Shown here in pieces: positions 45,001 to 54,379 of a stretch of 64,000 bases of DNA. A program made the translations under genes and the position numbers. The stretch comes from Enoplolaimus lenunculus. Its lineage: Eukaryota; Nematoda; Enoplea; Enoplida; Thoracostomopsidae. The notes beneath the pieces were generated by a model. The model made no database searches, was not told the origin of the DNA, and saw only the letters and a list, made by a program, of their open reading frames with translations. The stretch covers positions 124,001 to 188,000 of the forward strand of contig JASANG010002708.1 in NCBI GenBank assembly GCA_030248215.1, written 5' to 3'. The first letter of the stretch is position 1, and the number at the start of each line of letters is the position of its first letter.

Positions 45001-45873
45001 CAACAAGAATCCTTTGGGTTGACCATGAATGGCAACTGAAATTGCAAATAATTGCATTGGTACTGTAGCAAAAACTAAAATCGAATGGCCAAAAGGCTTA
45101 TATAAATATAAACATATACATATATATACAAAACTGCTGTACGAACATGAACCTGAATTGTAAAAATAGTTTGCCAGATTTTGTTTGTTAGCAAAAAAAG
45201 CAAAAAACAAAATTGCGTATAATTCATAGTTTTATATTTCTCATTTGGCCAGAAAGCAGCTATAGGTAGAGTCATCTGAAAGAAACAGCACAGCCAAGGC
45301 GACGGAAATTTGGACGACGTACCATTATCATAGATAATTATCACAAAATATGCTTTAATTTTAATTGTCAAAATTTAAGAATTTAACAAAACAAATTTAA
45401 AAATTTCTTACGTAGAGTAAACTGTGAGTAACTCGTCAGTGCAAACTGTATACATGTGGCATTATACAAAATGCGCAAAGTATAACAAATTTTTAGAGCA
45501 AAATTCCAATAAGACCCAATAGGCCGCTCAGGCTCTAGCGTCAATCTTAAGCGTCTTTCACCCGAGAGGCTGCGAACCGAATCCTGGCTTGGAATCAAAT
45601 CTGATCCCAAATACTATTGCGAACTGTGAAAAAAAATATTTTCACTCACCATAGTATACAGTACCGGGTTCTAAGTATGATCCTTCAACAGGTTGATTCC
45701 CTCGAAATACTGATAATCGAAATGGACCGCTACTCGGTGACGGCTGTCTGTCGTTATGCCGCGGGATGTTCGCTGGATTAGAATGAGCGATCGCTTCACA
45801 ATTTGCGCCAGTCGGATACGAACCACAATATTTGGCAAGGGTTATTAAAGCGGCCCAAACCAAAAGATAAATT
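30050..45873 (-). CDS. secreted Reeler-domain and ShK-domain protein
   Basis: Eight exons agree in phase: 45650-45873, 44934-45035, 44283-44430, 36236-36303, 34970-35152, 34387-34485, 33077-33136 and 30050-31128 (stop). About 654 residues are visible. The first exon begins with the hydrophobic core of a signal peptide (IYLLVWAALITLA); its ATG lies in an unseen upstream exon. Exons 1-4 form a Reeler domain: KYCGSYPTGANCEAI, QPSPSSGPFRLSV, GQPKGFLLRAV, THHCAKKINCDVP, TPEAGRQVIFR and LTAVQSFEKFYTNITSH follow the family order. A polar linker follows, then a ShK-type domain with spacing C-x10-C-x10-C-x9-C-x3-CC (CSGNPDTYPKFC to YCQTTCCPV). The tail of some 300 residues is rich in Asn, Ser and Gln and ends YEYEYDIVYY. 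Reeler proteins act outside the cell in adhesion or defence; ShK domains are abundant in nematode secreted proteins. Weak points: the donors at 44283 (GTTGGT) and 34970 (GTTAAA), and the 8-kb intron between exons 3 and 4. The Reeler and ShK parts could be separate genes. Confidence 0.7.
31165..31331. mobile_element. GGCC MITE, type B
   Basis: GGTGATGTAAAGAACAGAGG to TTTTACATGGGCC, with a perfect 8-bp duplication AAGTTTAC (31157-31164, 31332-31339). Lies in the Reeler-ShK gene, 36 bp upstream of the acceptor of the last exon. Confidence 0.92.
31527..31667 (-). CDS. orphan exon candidate with stop
   Basis: After a good acceptor (TTTCCTATAATTCAG) a phase-0 frame of 46 codons reads KVPKNNKQRQESVINAKPIA, VNQVDGISRNWHKVTPGYQC, VPLSDC and then TGA. 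The composition is protein-like, but the phase does not fit the neighbouring Reeler-ShK exons as I read them (33077-33136 ends in phase 1 in the chosen frame). In its other open frame (NKNPNIEMTGERQTCQKSHW) that exon would join in phase 0, so an alternative 3' end or a second gene is possible. Confidence 0.3.
   Translation of the reverse strand, partial: KVPKNNKQRQESVINAKPIAVNQVDGISRNWHKVTPGYQCVPLSDC
32323..32863. mobile_element. GGCC MITE, type B, split by a hAT-like insertion
   Basis: GGCCGATGTAAAGTTCAGGG to CTGTTCTTTACATTGGCC with flanks matching at 6 of 8. The TTAGGC array is interrupted by the element at 32431-32769. Confidence 0.85.
32431..32769. mobile_element. hAT-like MITE inside a telomere-like array
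   Basis: Ends CAGTGGCGGATCCAGGATCT and GAGGATCCGCCATTG; CAGTGGCGGATCC is a common hAT terminus. The target is TTAGGC repeats, so the 8-bp duplication cannot be told from the array. Confidence 0.8.
33209..33457. mobile_element. foldback MITE (CACTGCAAAAAAATGG, GAGTCAAA), TA target
   Basis: The two halves are inverted copies (GTGAGTCAAATTGACAC..., ...AGTCAATTTGACTCACC), bordered by TA on both sides (33207-33208, 33458-33459). In the Reeler-ShK gene, intron upstream of exon 33077-33136's neighbour at 34387. Confidence 0.85.
33749..33937. mobile_element. GGCC MITE, type A
   Basis: GGTCCATGTTACGTTTAAGG to CTAAAAGTAACATTGGCC with flanks ACTGTTTC/ACTGTTCC (7 of 8). In a Reeler-ShK intron. Confidence 0.85.
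35177..35551. mobile_element. hAT-like element (CAGGGTGTAACCGG family), diverged
   Basis: Right end GGATATTCCGGTTACACTCTG and left CATGGTGTAAACGAACAG; the interior GTTTTATTTTTCTGCCAACA is shared with 43823-44155, 58190-58597 and 59065-59320. In a Reeler-ShK intron. Confidence 0.6.
35884..36146. mobile_element. piggyBac-like MITE with a tRNA-like core
   Basis: TTAA at 35880-35883 and 36147-36150, ends CCCTTTATCACATGAATATT and CAATGTGAGAAAGG. The interior matches 16263-16514, including GCTAGGATTCGAACTCCAGT (box B on the minus strand). Near the Reeler-ShK exon at 36236. Confidence 0.85.
36765..36885. repeat. short tandem repeat, 2-3 units
   Basis: TTGACTAGATAAATCTAATA and GAGCAATGACTAGGTACTAT are repeated in tandem with a diverged partial unit at the left. 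It marks the left edge of the G+C-rich block. Confidence 0.8.
39391..40290. repeat. five tandem units of a ~180-bp satellite
   Basis: Units start near 39393, 39571, 39757, 39936 and 40114 with AAAAATGCGATTTTCACTTT; each holds a palindromic core CAGCTCGTCGAGCTGA, then AAGAAAACCACCCCGAACCC, AGTTATGG and TTTTACGGATC. The units are diverged, so the array is old. Confidence 0.85.
41094..41290 (+). promoter_or_regulatory. CCAAT x4, TATA and initiator cluster
   Basis: Four CCAAT boxes in alternating orientation (GACCAATCAGC near 41095, CTCATTGGCT near 41135, CACCCAATCAGG near 41164, CTGATTGGCT near 41203), then GTATAAAAG at 41250-41258 and an initiator-like GATCAGTTT about 30 bp further. A splice-donor-like GTGTAC|GTGAGT follows near 41376 with no ATG before it. 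This is the layout of a pol II promoter with a noncoding first exon; a retroelement LTR is an alternative, but no polyprotein region or second LTR is seen. Confidence 0.5.
43254..43512. mobile_element. GGCC MITE, type B
   Basis: GGCCCATGTAAAGAACAGGG to CAGTTCTTTACATTGGCC, with a perfect 8-bp duplication AAAACTAC (43246-43253, 43513-43520). The interior shows the higher-order unit: TTAGGC runs separated by GGAATATGCTCATTCTTACG. Confidence 0.95.
43823..44155. mobile_element. hAT-like element (CAGGGTGTAACCGG family), diverged
   Basis: AATAACGGAAACAGAAACGG at the left and GTATATCCGGTTACATCATG at the right; the interior matches 35177-35551. Confidence 0.55.
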
Positions 45874-46104
45874 CTGAAAATATACGTTGTAAGCCTTTGA
45901 TTTTAGGTTAATATGTTCAAGGATCAGTCGTCTATAGTTTTCGCGTGAAATTGGTATCCGCTTCCGTTAGTGTAGAAGTATTGGATAGCGTTATTTCAGC
46001 AGTTATCCTCAATTGTCAAAGTCCATGAAACCAGCTTGAAGACGGAGGTTTTCTCTTCATAGCAACAGGAAGGGTTCAAGTCTGCTTGTTCACCTTTAAG
46101 ATAC

Positions 46105-46203
46105 ACTGCAAAAAATGGTGAGTCAAATTGACTCTCTCCGAAATAGGCTTTTCCTGACTACACAACCTGAGTCAAAATTTGACTCTGCCAGAGTTAAATT
46201 ACG
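46105..46203. mobile_element. half of a GAGTCAAA foldback MITE
   Basis: CACTGCAAAAAATGGTGAGT then CAAATTGACTCTCTCCGAAA matches the left half of 33209-33457; the right half is missing. Between the divergently read genes at 45873 and 46289. Confidence 0.7.
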
Positions 46204-46288
46204 CACGATCACGAACCGCGTTGGACGTCAACAAAAATATAGCGCAACCCTAAACGTTTGACAAAATTGTCTTGTAATTTTAAGCATT

Positions 46289-46698
46289 ATGAAAGGCCTG
46301 CTGATTTACAAGCGACACGAGATCAAAGGTTTGTCATCCTTTACGCCACAATCGAACGAAATTTCACGAAAGTGAACCGCAATAGGAAATCCTGAAATTT
46401 CTAAGTTGAAGCAGTCCCACGATACAAAAAGCCAAATGCAATTTTAGTACTAAATTTTGCTGTTTTGATCGCAATAGCGGAACCCACACCTGCATGTCCG
46501 CTTGATCCACCGGAACCTAGAAGGCAAACAATACGTAACCATCTTCGGCCATTAAAATACGCTTTTACACAATTAACGCCTTTACCAGCAAATGCATCCT
46601 TCAGCCAACAGATGAAATCTTTTGCTGTTTACAACGGAGAACTGTTGAGTTTTAATCATAACAGCAAAATGTTTCAGTTGTTGGCATTCGAAAGTTAA
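46289..46698 (+). CDS. possible small secreted protein
   Basis: Two exons: 46289-46328 (MKGLLIYKRHEIK, donor AAAG|GTTTGT, phase 1) and 46448-46698 (acceptor AATTTTAG, TAA stop). Joined, they give 96 residues that begin like a split signal peptide, VLNFAVLIAIA followed by EPTPACPLDPPEP. The rest (PLKYAFTQLTPLPANASF, FAVYNGELLSFNHN, MFQLLAFES) has one Cys and matches no family I know. The second exon is better supported than the first; the region 46285-46400 has another open frame (HYERPADLQATRDQRFVIL). Confidence 0.4.
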
Positions 46699-46859
46699 CT
46701 TTAACTTAAAATCAGTCATAAGGCAGGGCCGTTGAACGAAAATTTTTTTTGCAAACTATATATCAGTGTTCCAACCGGAATATACTGCTCCTAGTGTCTG
46801 TATTGCTCGTATATTATTTGTATTAGCTGGTCACAGTATGTATTATTTGCCAATTAGTT

Positions 46860-47250
46860 CTTGAACCAATTAACTTCGCTTATGTTGTTTTACCTGACAC
46901 AGGTCGACCAATTGCATGTGACAAAACTTTTCAAGTTCGGCATGCTTGAAGTGCCTTGAGAGCGCGGGATTGGATCGTTTACCACAAAGTTCGAACTATA
47001 AAATAACTGTTACGAATTAATTGCATTTTCATATGCCAATGTGTTCCCTTCAAAATCATTTATATATACAATCCTGGATCTGTACGATCCGCACGTAACT
47101 GGTCATGCGTGGATTGCTTTGTACAGCTTCAGGACGCAGCTTTGTGGCAACTATCGTGGAATGAAAAATCACCTTTGTCCAAATCCGTATCCTGTAGCTT
47201 TAATCAAGGCAGAGTTCAACTTTCTGCCGTCAGTTTCGTAGACTTTTCTT
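46860..47250 (+). other. coding-like patch, structure unresolved
   Basis: After acceptor-like TTACCTGACACAG (46896) and TTTGTACAG (47130), two frames stay open: LQDAALWQLSWNEKSPL in one and LCGNYRGMKNHLCPNPYP in another, ending at the MITE border at 47250. Too little to name an exon. Confidence 0.2.
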
Positions 47251-47460
47251 GGCCAATGTATAGAACAAGGCCGGAACCAGTAGTATAAGCAGATTTTTAA
47301 GCCAAAGCCTCAACGTAAGCCTAAGCTTAAGCGTAAGAATGAGCGTATACCTAAGCCTAAGCCTAAGCATAAGTGTAAGCAGAAAAATTTGTCTAAAGTT
47401 TAAGCGTACTCTGTTACAGTCACGCCGGAAAACGTTCGAGTCCTGTTCTATACATATGCC
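47251..47460. mobile_element. GGCC MITE, type B
   Basis: GGCCAATGTATAGAACAAGG to CCTGTTCTATACATATGCC with flanks CTTTTCTT/CTTTTCGT (7 of 8). The interior shows CCTAAG units around GTAAGAATGAGCGTATACC. Confidence 0.9.
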
Positions 47461-47469
47461 CTTTTCGTT

Positions 47470-49870
47470 TGGTTGTGTTACATTTTTAGATAATCGAATC
47501 AAACTTTTCAAAACATTTGTACCCTTGATGTATTAAGCAGAAACAGTAAACTGAACGTTTTGAAGTGTTAAATTTTTTAGCACATATGCTACGGCCGATT
47601 TCAATAATCTACATTTAATTGGATGATGGATACGATATTTTGGAAATAAACAGCTTCAAGATTAACTTTTTAAAAATTGTCAAATGTAAAATATTACCAA
47701 TAACGTAGGAACCAAAACACATGACGTGCAGGGTTAACGCAAAGTCCAATCCCGTTCCAAACTACACAAAATATTCAAAATATGTTGTTTTTTCAAATTT
47801 TGCTAAAATATCAAGACAATTCCATTTGATTGATTAGCGCAGTAAAGGATTGAAAATCAATTTTAACTGAATTTTCATCCGAACAAAATATATCGAAAAG
47901 AATAATTTCAACTACGAGCAAACTGAATATAATATTAGCTGTTGTAAATTATAACGAAAATTTAATTGGGAAACGCGTAGTACCGGACCAGACAAATATT
48001 TGAAAAGATTGCAGAACTCAAGTAAATTCAGGCATTAAATTACGGTCCAAACGTAAAGGAAACATGTTTCTGCTAAAACTTAGTACACCGCTTGGAACAA
48101 TGTTGTCATTGTTATACATGGGCATTACTAAACTTATTATCTAATCGAGCACATAGCCAGCTCACATTGCTAGTGGGGGCTCAACATTTTACAGGATGGA
48201 CATAGAAGGATTTTCGATGACTTTCAAGCAAGGCTGAAGTTTTCAAGGATTTCGGGCCAAAATTGTGTTTCAGGAGCCTCAGCTCGCCTGTCATCCTCTG
48301 GCGACGGAACGTCGGCTAATTCGGAAAATTTTCTCAGCGACAAAATGACTACATTTAATATAAAAACTGTACTCAAAATCCCACAATTTGTCTAATGGTT
48401 TTGAAGTTTACCACTAAAAACAGCGACACAAATTCGCAATGGATTGGATAATCTTAAACGAATTTAGGCTTGTCTGAACAGCATTCATTGTTTAATAGGG
48501 CATTTTACGACTGATGGTATATTTAATTTGCCGAAGTATTTGTACTTACATAATTAGCATTGACTGGGTTTCTGAAATCTTAAGCATTTACTTATACTTA
48601 CGTAATTACTTAAATCGCCAAATTAAGTAAATACTTAAATTTTCATGCACAGCCAAAGAAGTGCCAAATACAACGGCCATTATCATGACAAGAAATGAAC
48701 AGTTTTGCTTTCTATAGCAAGAAAGATTCATGAGTATACAATTTCAATTAGACCAAGGTTAGCATGGCCTGAATTGTTAAACTGTAACATGTCACAGTTA
48801 ATCAGCGACTTAAATATTTACTTGACTTAAGTACGCGTTTAAAAACGGCAAAATAGTTCATTACTTAGCGCGTACTTAAGTGCTAAGTCGTACTTAGGGT
48901 TTTGGAAACCCAGCCAATGTTGATGGCACCGTCATATTTAGTAAAAATCAAAACCAAACTAAAAACATTATGTACCTTTCATAGGCTTAAAATTAATGTT
49001 GTGATGACGCTCAAAAAATCTTTGATGTCAAATTCACTCGAGCCAATAGTCACAAACGTATAACGCATATTACAAAAAGTTAATAAAAAAGACGCCTAGA
49101 AAGTTGTCAATAGTAAAAATTTGACAAATTTATGTTCCGTTTGACGATTTCCGTGTCAAAATCGAACGATTCCAGTAATTTTAAACTTTACTTTTTTATC
49201 GAAAAATAAAATAAAAAAGATTATTCGTTAGATTTTGTGAAAGAAATATTTTCTCTCATATTTTCCAGTAAATTTAACTTGAAAATATAAGAAAAAAAAG
49301 TAGTTGTTTTTTGTTAAGAATTTGCGAGAAATCTAAAACGTATGGTGTTACAGTATTTTTTATTAAATATGAATCCAGAGTACAGAGTTACATCCTTCTA
49401 CTTTGAGAGTAAATGGACTGTGTAAGGTGACGAAACCAAAATGAATTTAGGCACAGCTTTTCGGTATTCAGTATGCAAATCAAGTCCTGGTTTTAGTGAC
49501 GTCATAGCAGAGGGCGGATTTGAGCCAAAGCGGCATAGTTTATTAAAGACACCGAAGTCGTTTAAATTTGAATATGCAAAATAGCTGGCACTATAAATAC
49601 AGCAGGATTCGTTGATTATGAAGTCAGTTGTCAACTTGGATGATTGTGGTACTCTTGAATATTGTGTTTAATAAATAGCTATGGTTTGTATCCTGATGTT
49701 CAGAGTTATTGTTTGGTTTCTGTTAGCTTTGTTTTGTTTGAAGACATGTTAGACGTTAAACTAGGTACCACCGAGGTCCAACAGACTGGTTTGAAAGCAG
49801 CGGTTTATTGTTATGAACCCATCAGTAGTCTGGTTTAATGTTTTAGTACAATAACTTGTATTTAATTTTA
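47470..49870. other. AT-rich intergenic DNA
   Basis: No gene recognised. 48160-48300 resembles the AGCCAGCTCACC repeat group. The minus frame 49398-49634 has no family resemblance. Confidence 0.4.
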
Positions 49871-49875
49871 TATAC

Positions 49876-50134
49876 TGCAACATTGTAAAATTTTAGTGAG
49901 TTGATTTTAACTCAGTATAAGTTGAATTGTTCAGTCTGAGTTAGGAATATCACAACTCAAATCTGCTTCAATTTATTCTGAGCTATTAATCAACTACACA
50001 AGACTAAACTCAACTCAGTGTGAGAATCAGCTCAACTCAGAATAAGTTTAAATATTTAGTGATTTTAATTTAAATAAATAACTATAACTCGCTAGCTGAA
50101 TTGATAAGTCAACTCATTGGAATTTACAGTGAAG
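49876..50134. mobile_element. foldback MITE, AACTCA-rich
   Basis: Left AACATTGTAAAATTTTAGTG then AGTTGATTTTAACTCAGT is mirrored by AAGTCAACTCATTGGAATTT then ACAGTG. The interior repeats CTCAACTCAG-type words. Distantly related in style to the GAGTCAAA family. Confidence 0.55.
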
Positions 50135-50491
50135 ACATAAACGATGGTTGCTAAATATATATTTTTCGTAAAATAAAAACGCAGAGCGAATGTATACGCA
50201 ACATATTAAAACTTGCAAGCCCGTAAGTCGAATCAAATTATAAAGTAAAATTTTCGCACTTGAATTTACACCGCCACATCGGTCAGCTTAAGATAATGGA
50301 TATACTACGTCAAATTGCCGATATTGCAAGTTGTGATATCCACGGGTTCAATTTAGCCACATAATTTATATTGCTAATCGCGTACGCAATTGGTGCACTC
50401 GCCAGCCAGTAGCCACAACAACGGCAAGTGATTGGTCAAATGTCATACAATGTATTCTTATTATTGGCTTAATGACGAAATATTCACTAAT

Positions 50492-50635
50492 ACTGTAGTT
50501 ACTCGAATATATGGGGGCCACGGATATATACTTGGCCCCTCCAGAGGAAACCCGCTGTTATTTGGTTACGGACTGTTATTTATTTTCAACCCACGCTCCG
50601 CCGCCCTTCGTTACTGATAATTGAGTTTACAAAGT
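50492..50635. repeat. partial copy of the 29260 MITE family
   Basis: CTGTAGTTACTCGAATATAT and TTACGGACTGTTATTTATTT match the left part of 29260-29677. The right part is missing. Confidence 0.55.
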
Positions 50636-50737
50636 TAAATTGTAGACCAAATTTGGCTTTCAAGTTTTGTGTTTAGCTTTGAGCTGATGTCGTGTGGTTA
50701 ATCTTTTATGACAGAAATTGAAATTTGTTCTTAAACC

Positions 50738-50768
50738 TTGTTACATGAATATTTTCTATTTCAGCTGA
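50738..50768. repeat. piggyBac-like MITE fragment
   Basis: TACATGAATATTTTCTATTT matches the 5' end of the 16263 and 35884 elements; the rest is gone. Confidence 0.45.
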
Positions 50769-51138
50769 GTTCAAATTTAAAACCCACACTTTTATACGGA
50801 ACACATTACTCACCACCTTTCAGCTATCTAATTGTGACGCTGGGGTCCGAGGATGTTCTTATTTCTTTTACGGCGATTGGTTCACGTGTAAATTTGTGGC
50901 TGATTGCGCAAAGTTACGCCCAATTTTCAATTGGGCTCGTCCTATCTGGACTTGCTTATAGTGGAATTTTCAATCTTTGATTTGTTATTATTTAATACCC
51001 TTATTGGCTGTTAAAATACTACCTTATAATTAACTGGATCAAAGCGTGCAAATACCTCAAAGAATTTCACTTTGAGATACCCGAAGGCGTAATTCGGCTT
51101 TGAATTGGACCAAAACGAAATTAGATATGTTACGGCTA

Positions 51139-51349
51139 CACAGCAAAAAATTGTGTGTCAAATTCACTTTCTCCGAAATAGGTTCTACGGGACTACATAA
51201 ACTGAGCGAAATTCGACTCCGCCAGAGTCAAACGTGCGACTCAGTGAATAGAATTTGAATCTGGCGGAATCGAATTTGACTCAATTTATGTAGTTCCGTA
51301 CAGCCTATTTCGGAGAAAGTAAATTTCACTCACCATTTTTTTTGCAATG
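51139..51349. mobile_element. foldback MITE (GAGTCAAA family)
   Basis: CACAGCAAAAAATTGTGTGT with TCAAATTCACTTTCTCCG at the left, mirrored by CGGAGAAAGTAAATTTCACT and TTTGCAATG at the right; TA precedes the element. More diverged than 33209. Confidence 0.75.
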
Positions 51350-51466
51350 TGTGAAATAACCAATCAAAACGGGCAGGCGGCGGCATATATTTCACACTTT
51401 TGCAGTCATATAATTTTGCATTTCTTAGAATAGAACATTTATAACAAATCATGTCCCATCGGATCC

Positions 51467-51620
51467 ATGTTACTTTAAGGAGCGTCCAGGTTTGGTGGTC
51501 TATAAAAGGGTAGGTTTAGATTCTAGATTACATTTTTTGCTTGGCTTTAGGCTTAAGTTTTCTTTTAGACTTGTGTTTTTTACGTTAGGAGGCTTAAACT
51601 AAGAAATATGTTATGGTTTT
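51467..51620. mobile_element. GGCC MITE, type A, truncated
   Basis: GATCCATGTTACTTTAAGGA, CGTCCAGGTTTGGTGG and the TAGGTTTAGATTCTAGATTA block of type A, then a few degenerate units. Second end absent. Confidence 0.7.
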
Positions 51621-51629
51621 TGAGTGGCT

Positions 51630-52700
51630 AAAATATTGGTCCAAACTTTCAGGACCCGATCTGGTCTCAATATATAGGGACATAATGCCGATTTACTAAC
51701 TCATAACGTCACTTGAGGTTTACAATTCATTTTTAATTTCGTTAAGACTTTAATATATACTTTCGCTTTTTGTGATCTTACTTATATGGACTACTGTGGT
51801 ACCAAAAATGTGTTTTGAACAATTTTGGAATTTATATTTTTTTGTGTATATTACTGCGTAAAAGCGACTCACTGTGTTGAATTGCATCATTTTTTGCGTT
51901 TGATGACAAGTTTAGCGCACCTAATTTGCTTTTAATTTTTAGTCACAAAACTCGTCAACAATGTAGTTTATTCAGACTGAGGTAGGTTTGAATACAGAAT
52001 TCGTTTGCGACAGCTCCAGCTACTATAGTGGTGAAACAATACAGATTATTCCAAAAAAAATTGTACAATATATAGCATTTCAGATATCCGGTTATATATT
52101 TCACTTCGCATGCATGTCCGGATATGTATCCGGTGCGTCTATAGTTGAAATATATAAGAAAAGAAATGATTTCAATATCATACTGAATTATAAAAACTTT
52201 TGCCTGTTACTATGATTGGAAAAACGATCAAGGGCGACCAGCTCTACATTTTACAAACAGTGTATACATCGTCATTTTGGAAACACTGCTTCAGCTAAAT
52301 CTCAAAGTCGACGTGCTCATATGTGTGCACAAATATCCTTAAAATGCGCGCATAGAGAATTTTGATTACGGAACCTGTAGTAAATTTTATGGAATTATGA
52401 TACTAATTATTCTGCCACAAATCCCGCATAAAATCACGGAAAATCAACCGTTAGACTACAACCATAGGCATGATCACTTTCCTGCAGGGGTACCACAGCT
52501 GATGTAAGGACGAAGGATGGCACAGATTAACGGGACGGTCGTTAAAGGTGAAACATTGTGAGCGAGACGCCAACAAATGCAATTTTGGGAATTGCTTTTA
52601 TGGCAGAATTAGCTAGAACTTTGACGATTGCAGTTGCAATACTTTTTACTTTTTCACAGGCGTTTCATAAGCATATATGAAAGAATTATTCAGTGTGTTG
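51630..52700. other. AT-rich intergenic DNA
   Basis: Nothing supported; the frame 51988-52215 (+) lacks exon signals. Confidence 0.35.
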
Positions 52701-52713
52701 TATTACCAGTACG

Positions 52714-52892
52714 GACAATGTTACTTTTAGTGTCGTAACAGTAGATTATGCATATTCCTAAACCTATGTCTAAGCCTAAGCATTGCAAAAGCGTAAGCTT
52801 AAGCCTGAGCCAAAAAAATGTATTCCAGAACGTAAGCCTACTCTTTTACAGATCTACCAGAAACTGGAACGGTCCTAAAAGTAACGCGGGCC
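52714..52892. mobile_element. GGCC MITE, type A
   Basis: GGACAATGTTACTTTTAGTG to CTAAAAGTAACGCGGGCC with flanks ACCAGTAC/ATCAGTAC (7 of 8). It abuts the AATAAA of the exon candidate at 52902. Confidence 0.88.
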
Positions 52893-52901
52893 ATCAGTAC
52901 T

Positions 52902-53036
52902 TTATTGTTGGCACGTTTCACCATTAGTTCTTAAACTCGCTTTTCTAAAATACGCTCTGGTCGCAAGACGTGGCTGTGTCGAACGAAGTTTTATGGCAAG
53001 ATTGTAGCGAATGCGACGAGAATGGTTACATGCTGC
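52902..53036 (-). CDS. terminal exon candidate, basic protein tail
   Basis: A strong acceptor (TTTTTTCGTTATGTTTGCACCGCAG, read in two parts) precedes a phase-0 frame of 44 codons: AACNHSRRIRYNLAIKLRST then QPRLATRAYFRKASLRTNGE and TCQQ, stop. The stop overlaps AATAAA. An upstream donor CTGCAG|GTAAGC at 53846 is also phase 0 (frame KASTGRGISVVLDLQ) and could belong to the same gene. No family recognised. The 3' flank has been replaced by the MITE at 52714-52892. Confidence 0.35.
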   Translation of the reverse strand, partial: AACNHSRRIRYNLAIKLRSTQPRLATRAYFRKASLRTNGETCQQ

Positions 53037-53857
53037 CTGCGGTGCAAACATAACGAAAAAATTCATTTTTTGTACCGAATGCATTCAGTAGTCTAATTTT
53101 TACAAAGTTGCAGTTTGCTCATATATGTCATTTAAGATAAGTTAAGGATCAAGGTGATTGTGCAATTATTCACTTTCTGTAACCCATTGTAAGTACGCAC
53201 TAATCCGAAAAGTGAGATAAAAAATTTCTAATTACATTTCTATTGTGCAAATATCTGAATGTACAGTTAAAGCGTTACGAGCATTAAGATGTGTGCAATT
53301 TTTGCGCACCAATTATTAATTTGTACTATCAGTAAAAACCCGTAGCCAGCTCAACATCCTAACGGAGCCATTACAATTGCAGAAGGGGCATGCAGCATAT
53401 CTCGCCAGACATAAAAACAAGGGCACAAACTTTTTGCAGTAGTGGCTGAATCCTTGGCCCCACTTTGGATACCGACACATGTCCCGTGTCAGTATTTTAC
53501 TGCGCAAGTGTATATGTATAACAGTATATAAAAAGTAAAGCATTCCTTCAATCTATTACATGTCCCTTATTGGCGCAACAGTATCCCTTAAATAGCGAGA
53601 ATTCGGTAAACAAGGGACGAATCGAATAATGTCTTAAAATACTGCTGTATGTCAGTGTACAAATGTCCAAAACAACTATTATGTAGGCAATTTTACGCTG
53701 ATTCTGGTGGTATAATTTTTTGTTTGAAAAAATAGCAAAATGACAGTGTAAACAACAAAATTCAGGCTGTCCCTTAACTCCAGCAGAGAGCAGTTTAGGT
53801 GTCATTTAAATCCATTCGTGACTGTATATAAGTTATACTGCTTACCTGCAGGTCAAG

Positions 53858-53937
53858 AACTACCGAAATTCCACGTCCGGTAGACGCCTTGTTTCAATTG
53901 ATTTTTGCCGACAGTTCAGCTAATTTCGGTAGTTAAA
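53858..53937. repeat. short inverted repeat
   Basis: AACTACCGAAATTCCACGTC and AATTTCGGTAGTTAAAAT can pair as a hairpin over about 12 bp. It overlaps the donor-proximal exon candidate at 53846. Confidence 0.5.
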
Positions 53938-54161
53938 ATATTCTTATGCTTGCAACAGTTGCGTTTGTTTAATTAGATTTAAAAACTGTTTGTCACCTCC
54001 GGCTCCGGTTGCAGTTTTTGCATATAATCGTCTAAGTGATGTGCGATTATAGCAAAATATCGCTTGTGCATTTCTGTTTCCATTAAGGTCAATTCTGTAC
54101 CATCGTTACATTAATTCGCTTCAAAATCCATGGCTCGAATTTACCACCAAATGGTACAAGC

Positions 54162-54368
54162 GGCCAATGTTACTTTTAGGGGCATAACAGTAGATTAAGC
54201 GTATTCCTAAGCCTCACTCTAAGCCTAAGCGTTGCACAAATGAGTTCCTAAGCCTAAGCTTAAAACTAGCCTAAGCCTAAGCCTAAGCAAAATATGTAAT
54301 GTAGAATCTAAACCTACGCTTTTATAGACTCACCAGAAACCTGAACGCCCCTTAAAGTAACAAGGGCC
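54162..54368. mobile_element. GGCC MITE, type A
   Basis: GGCCAATGTTACTTTTAGGG to CCTTAAAGTAACAAGGGCC with a perfect 8-bp duplication GTACAAGC (54154-54161, 54369-54376). CCTAAG units with a GCGTTGCACAAATGAGTTCC spacer. Confidence 0.95.
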
Positions 54369-54379
54369 GTACAAGCAGT

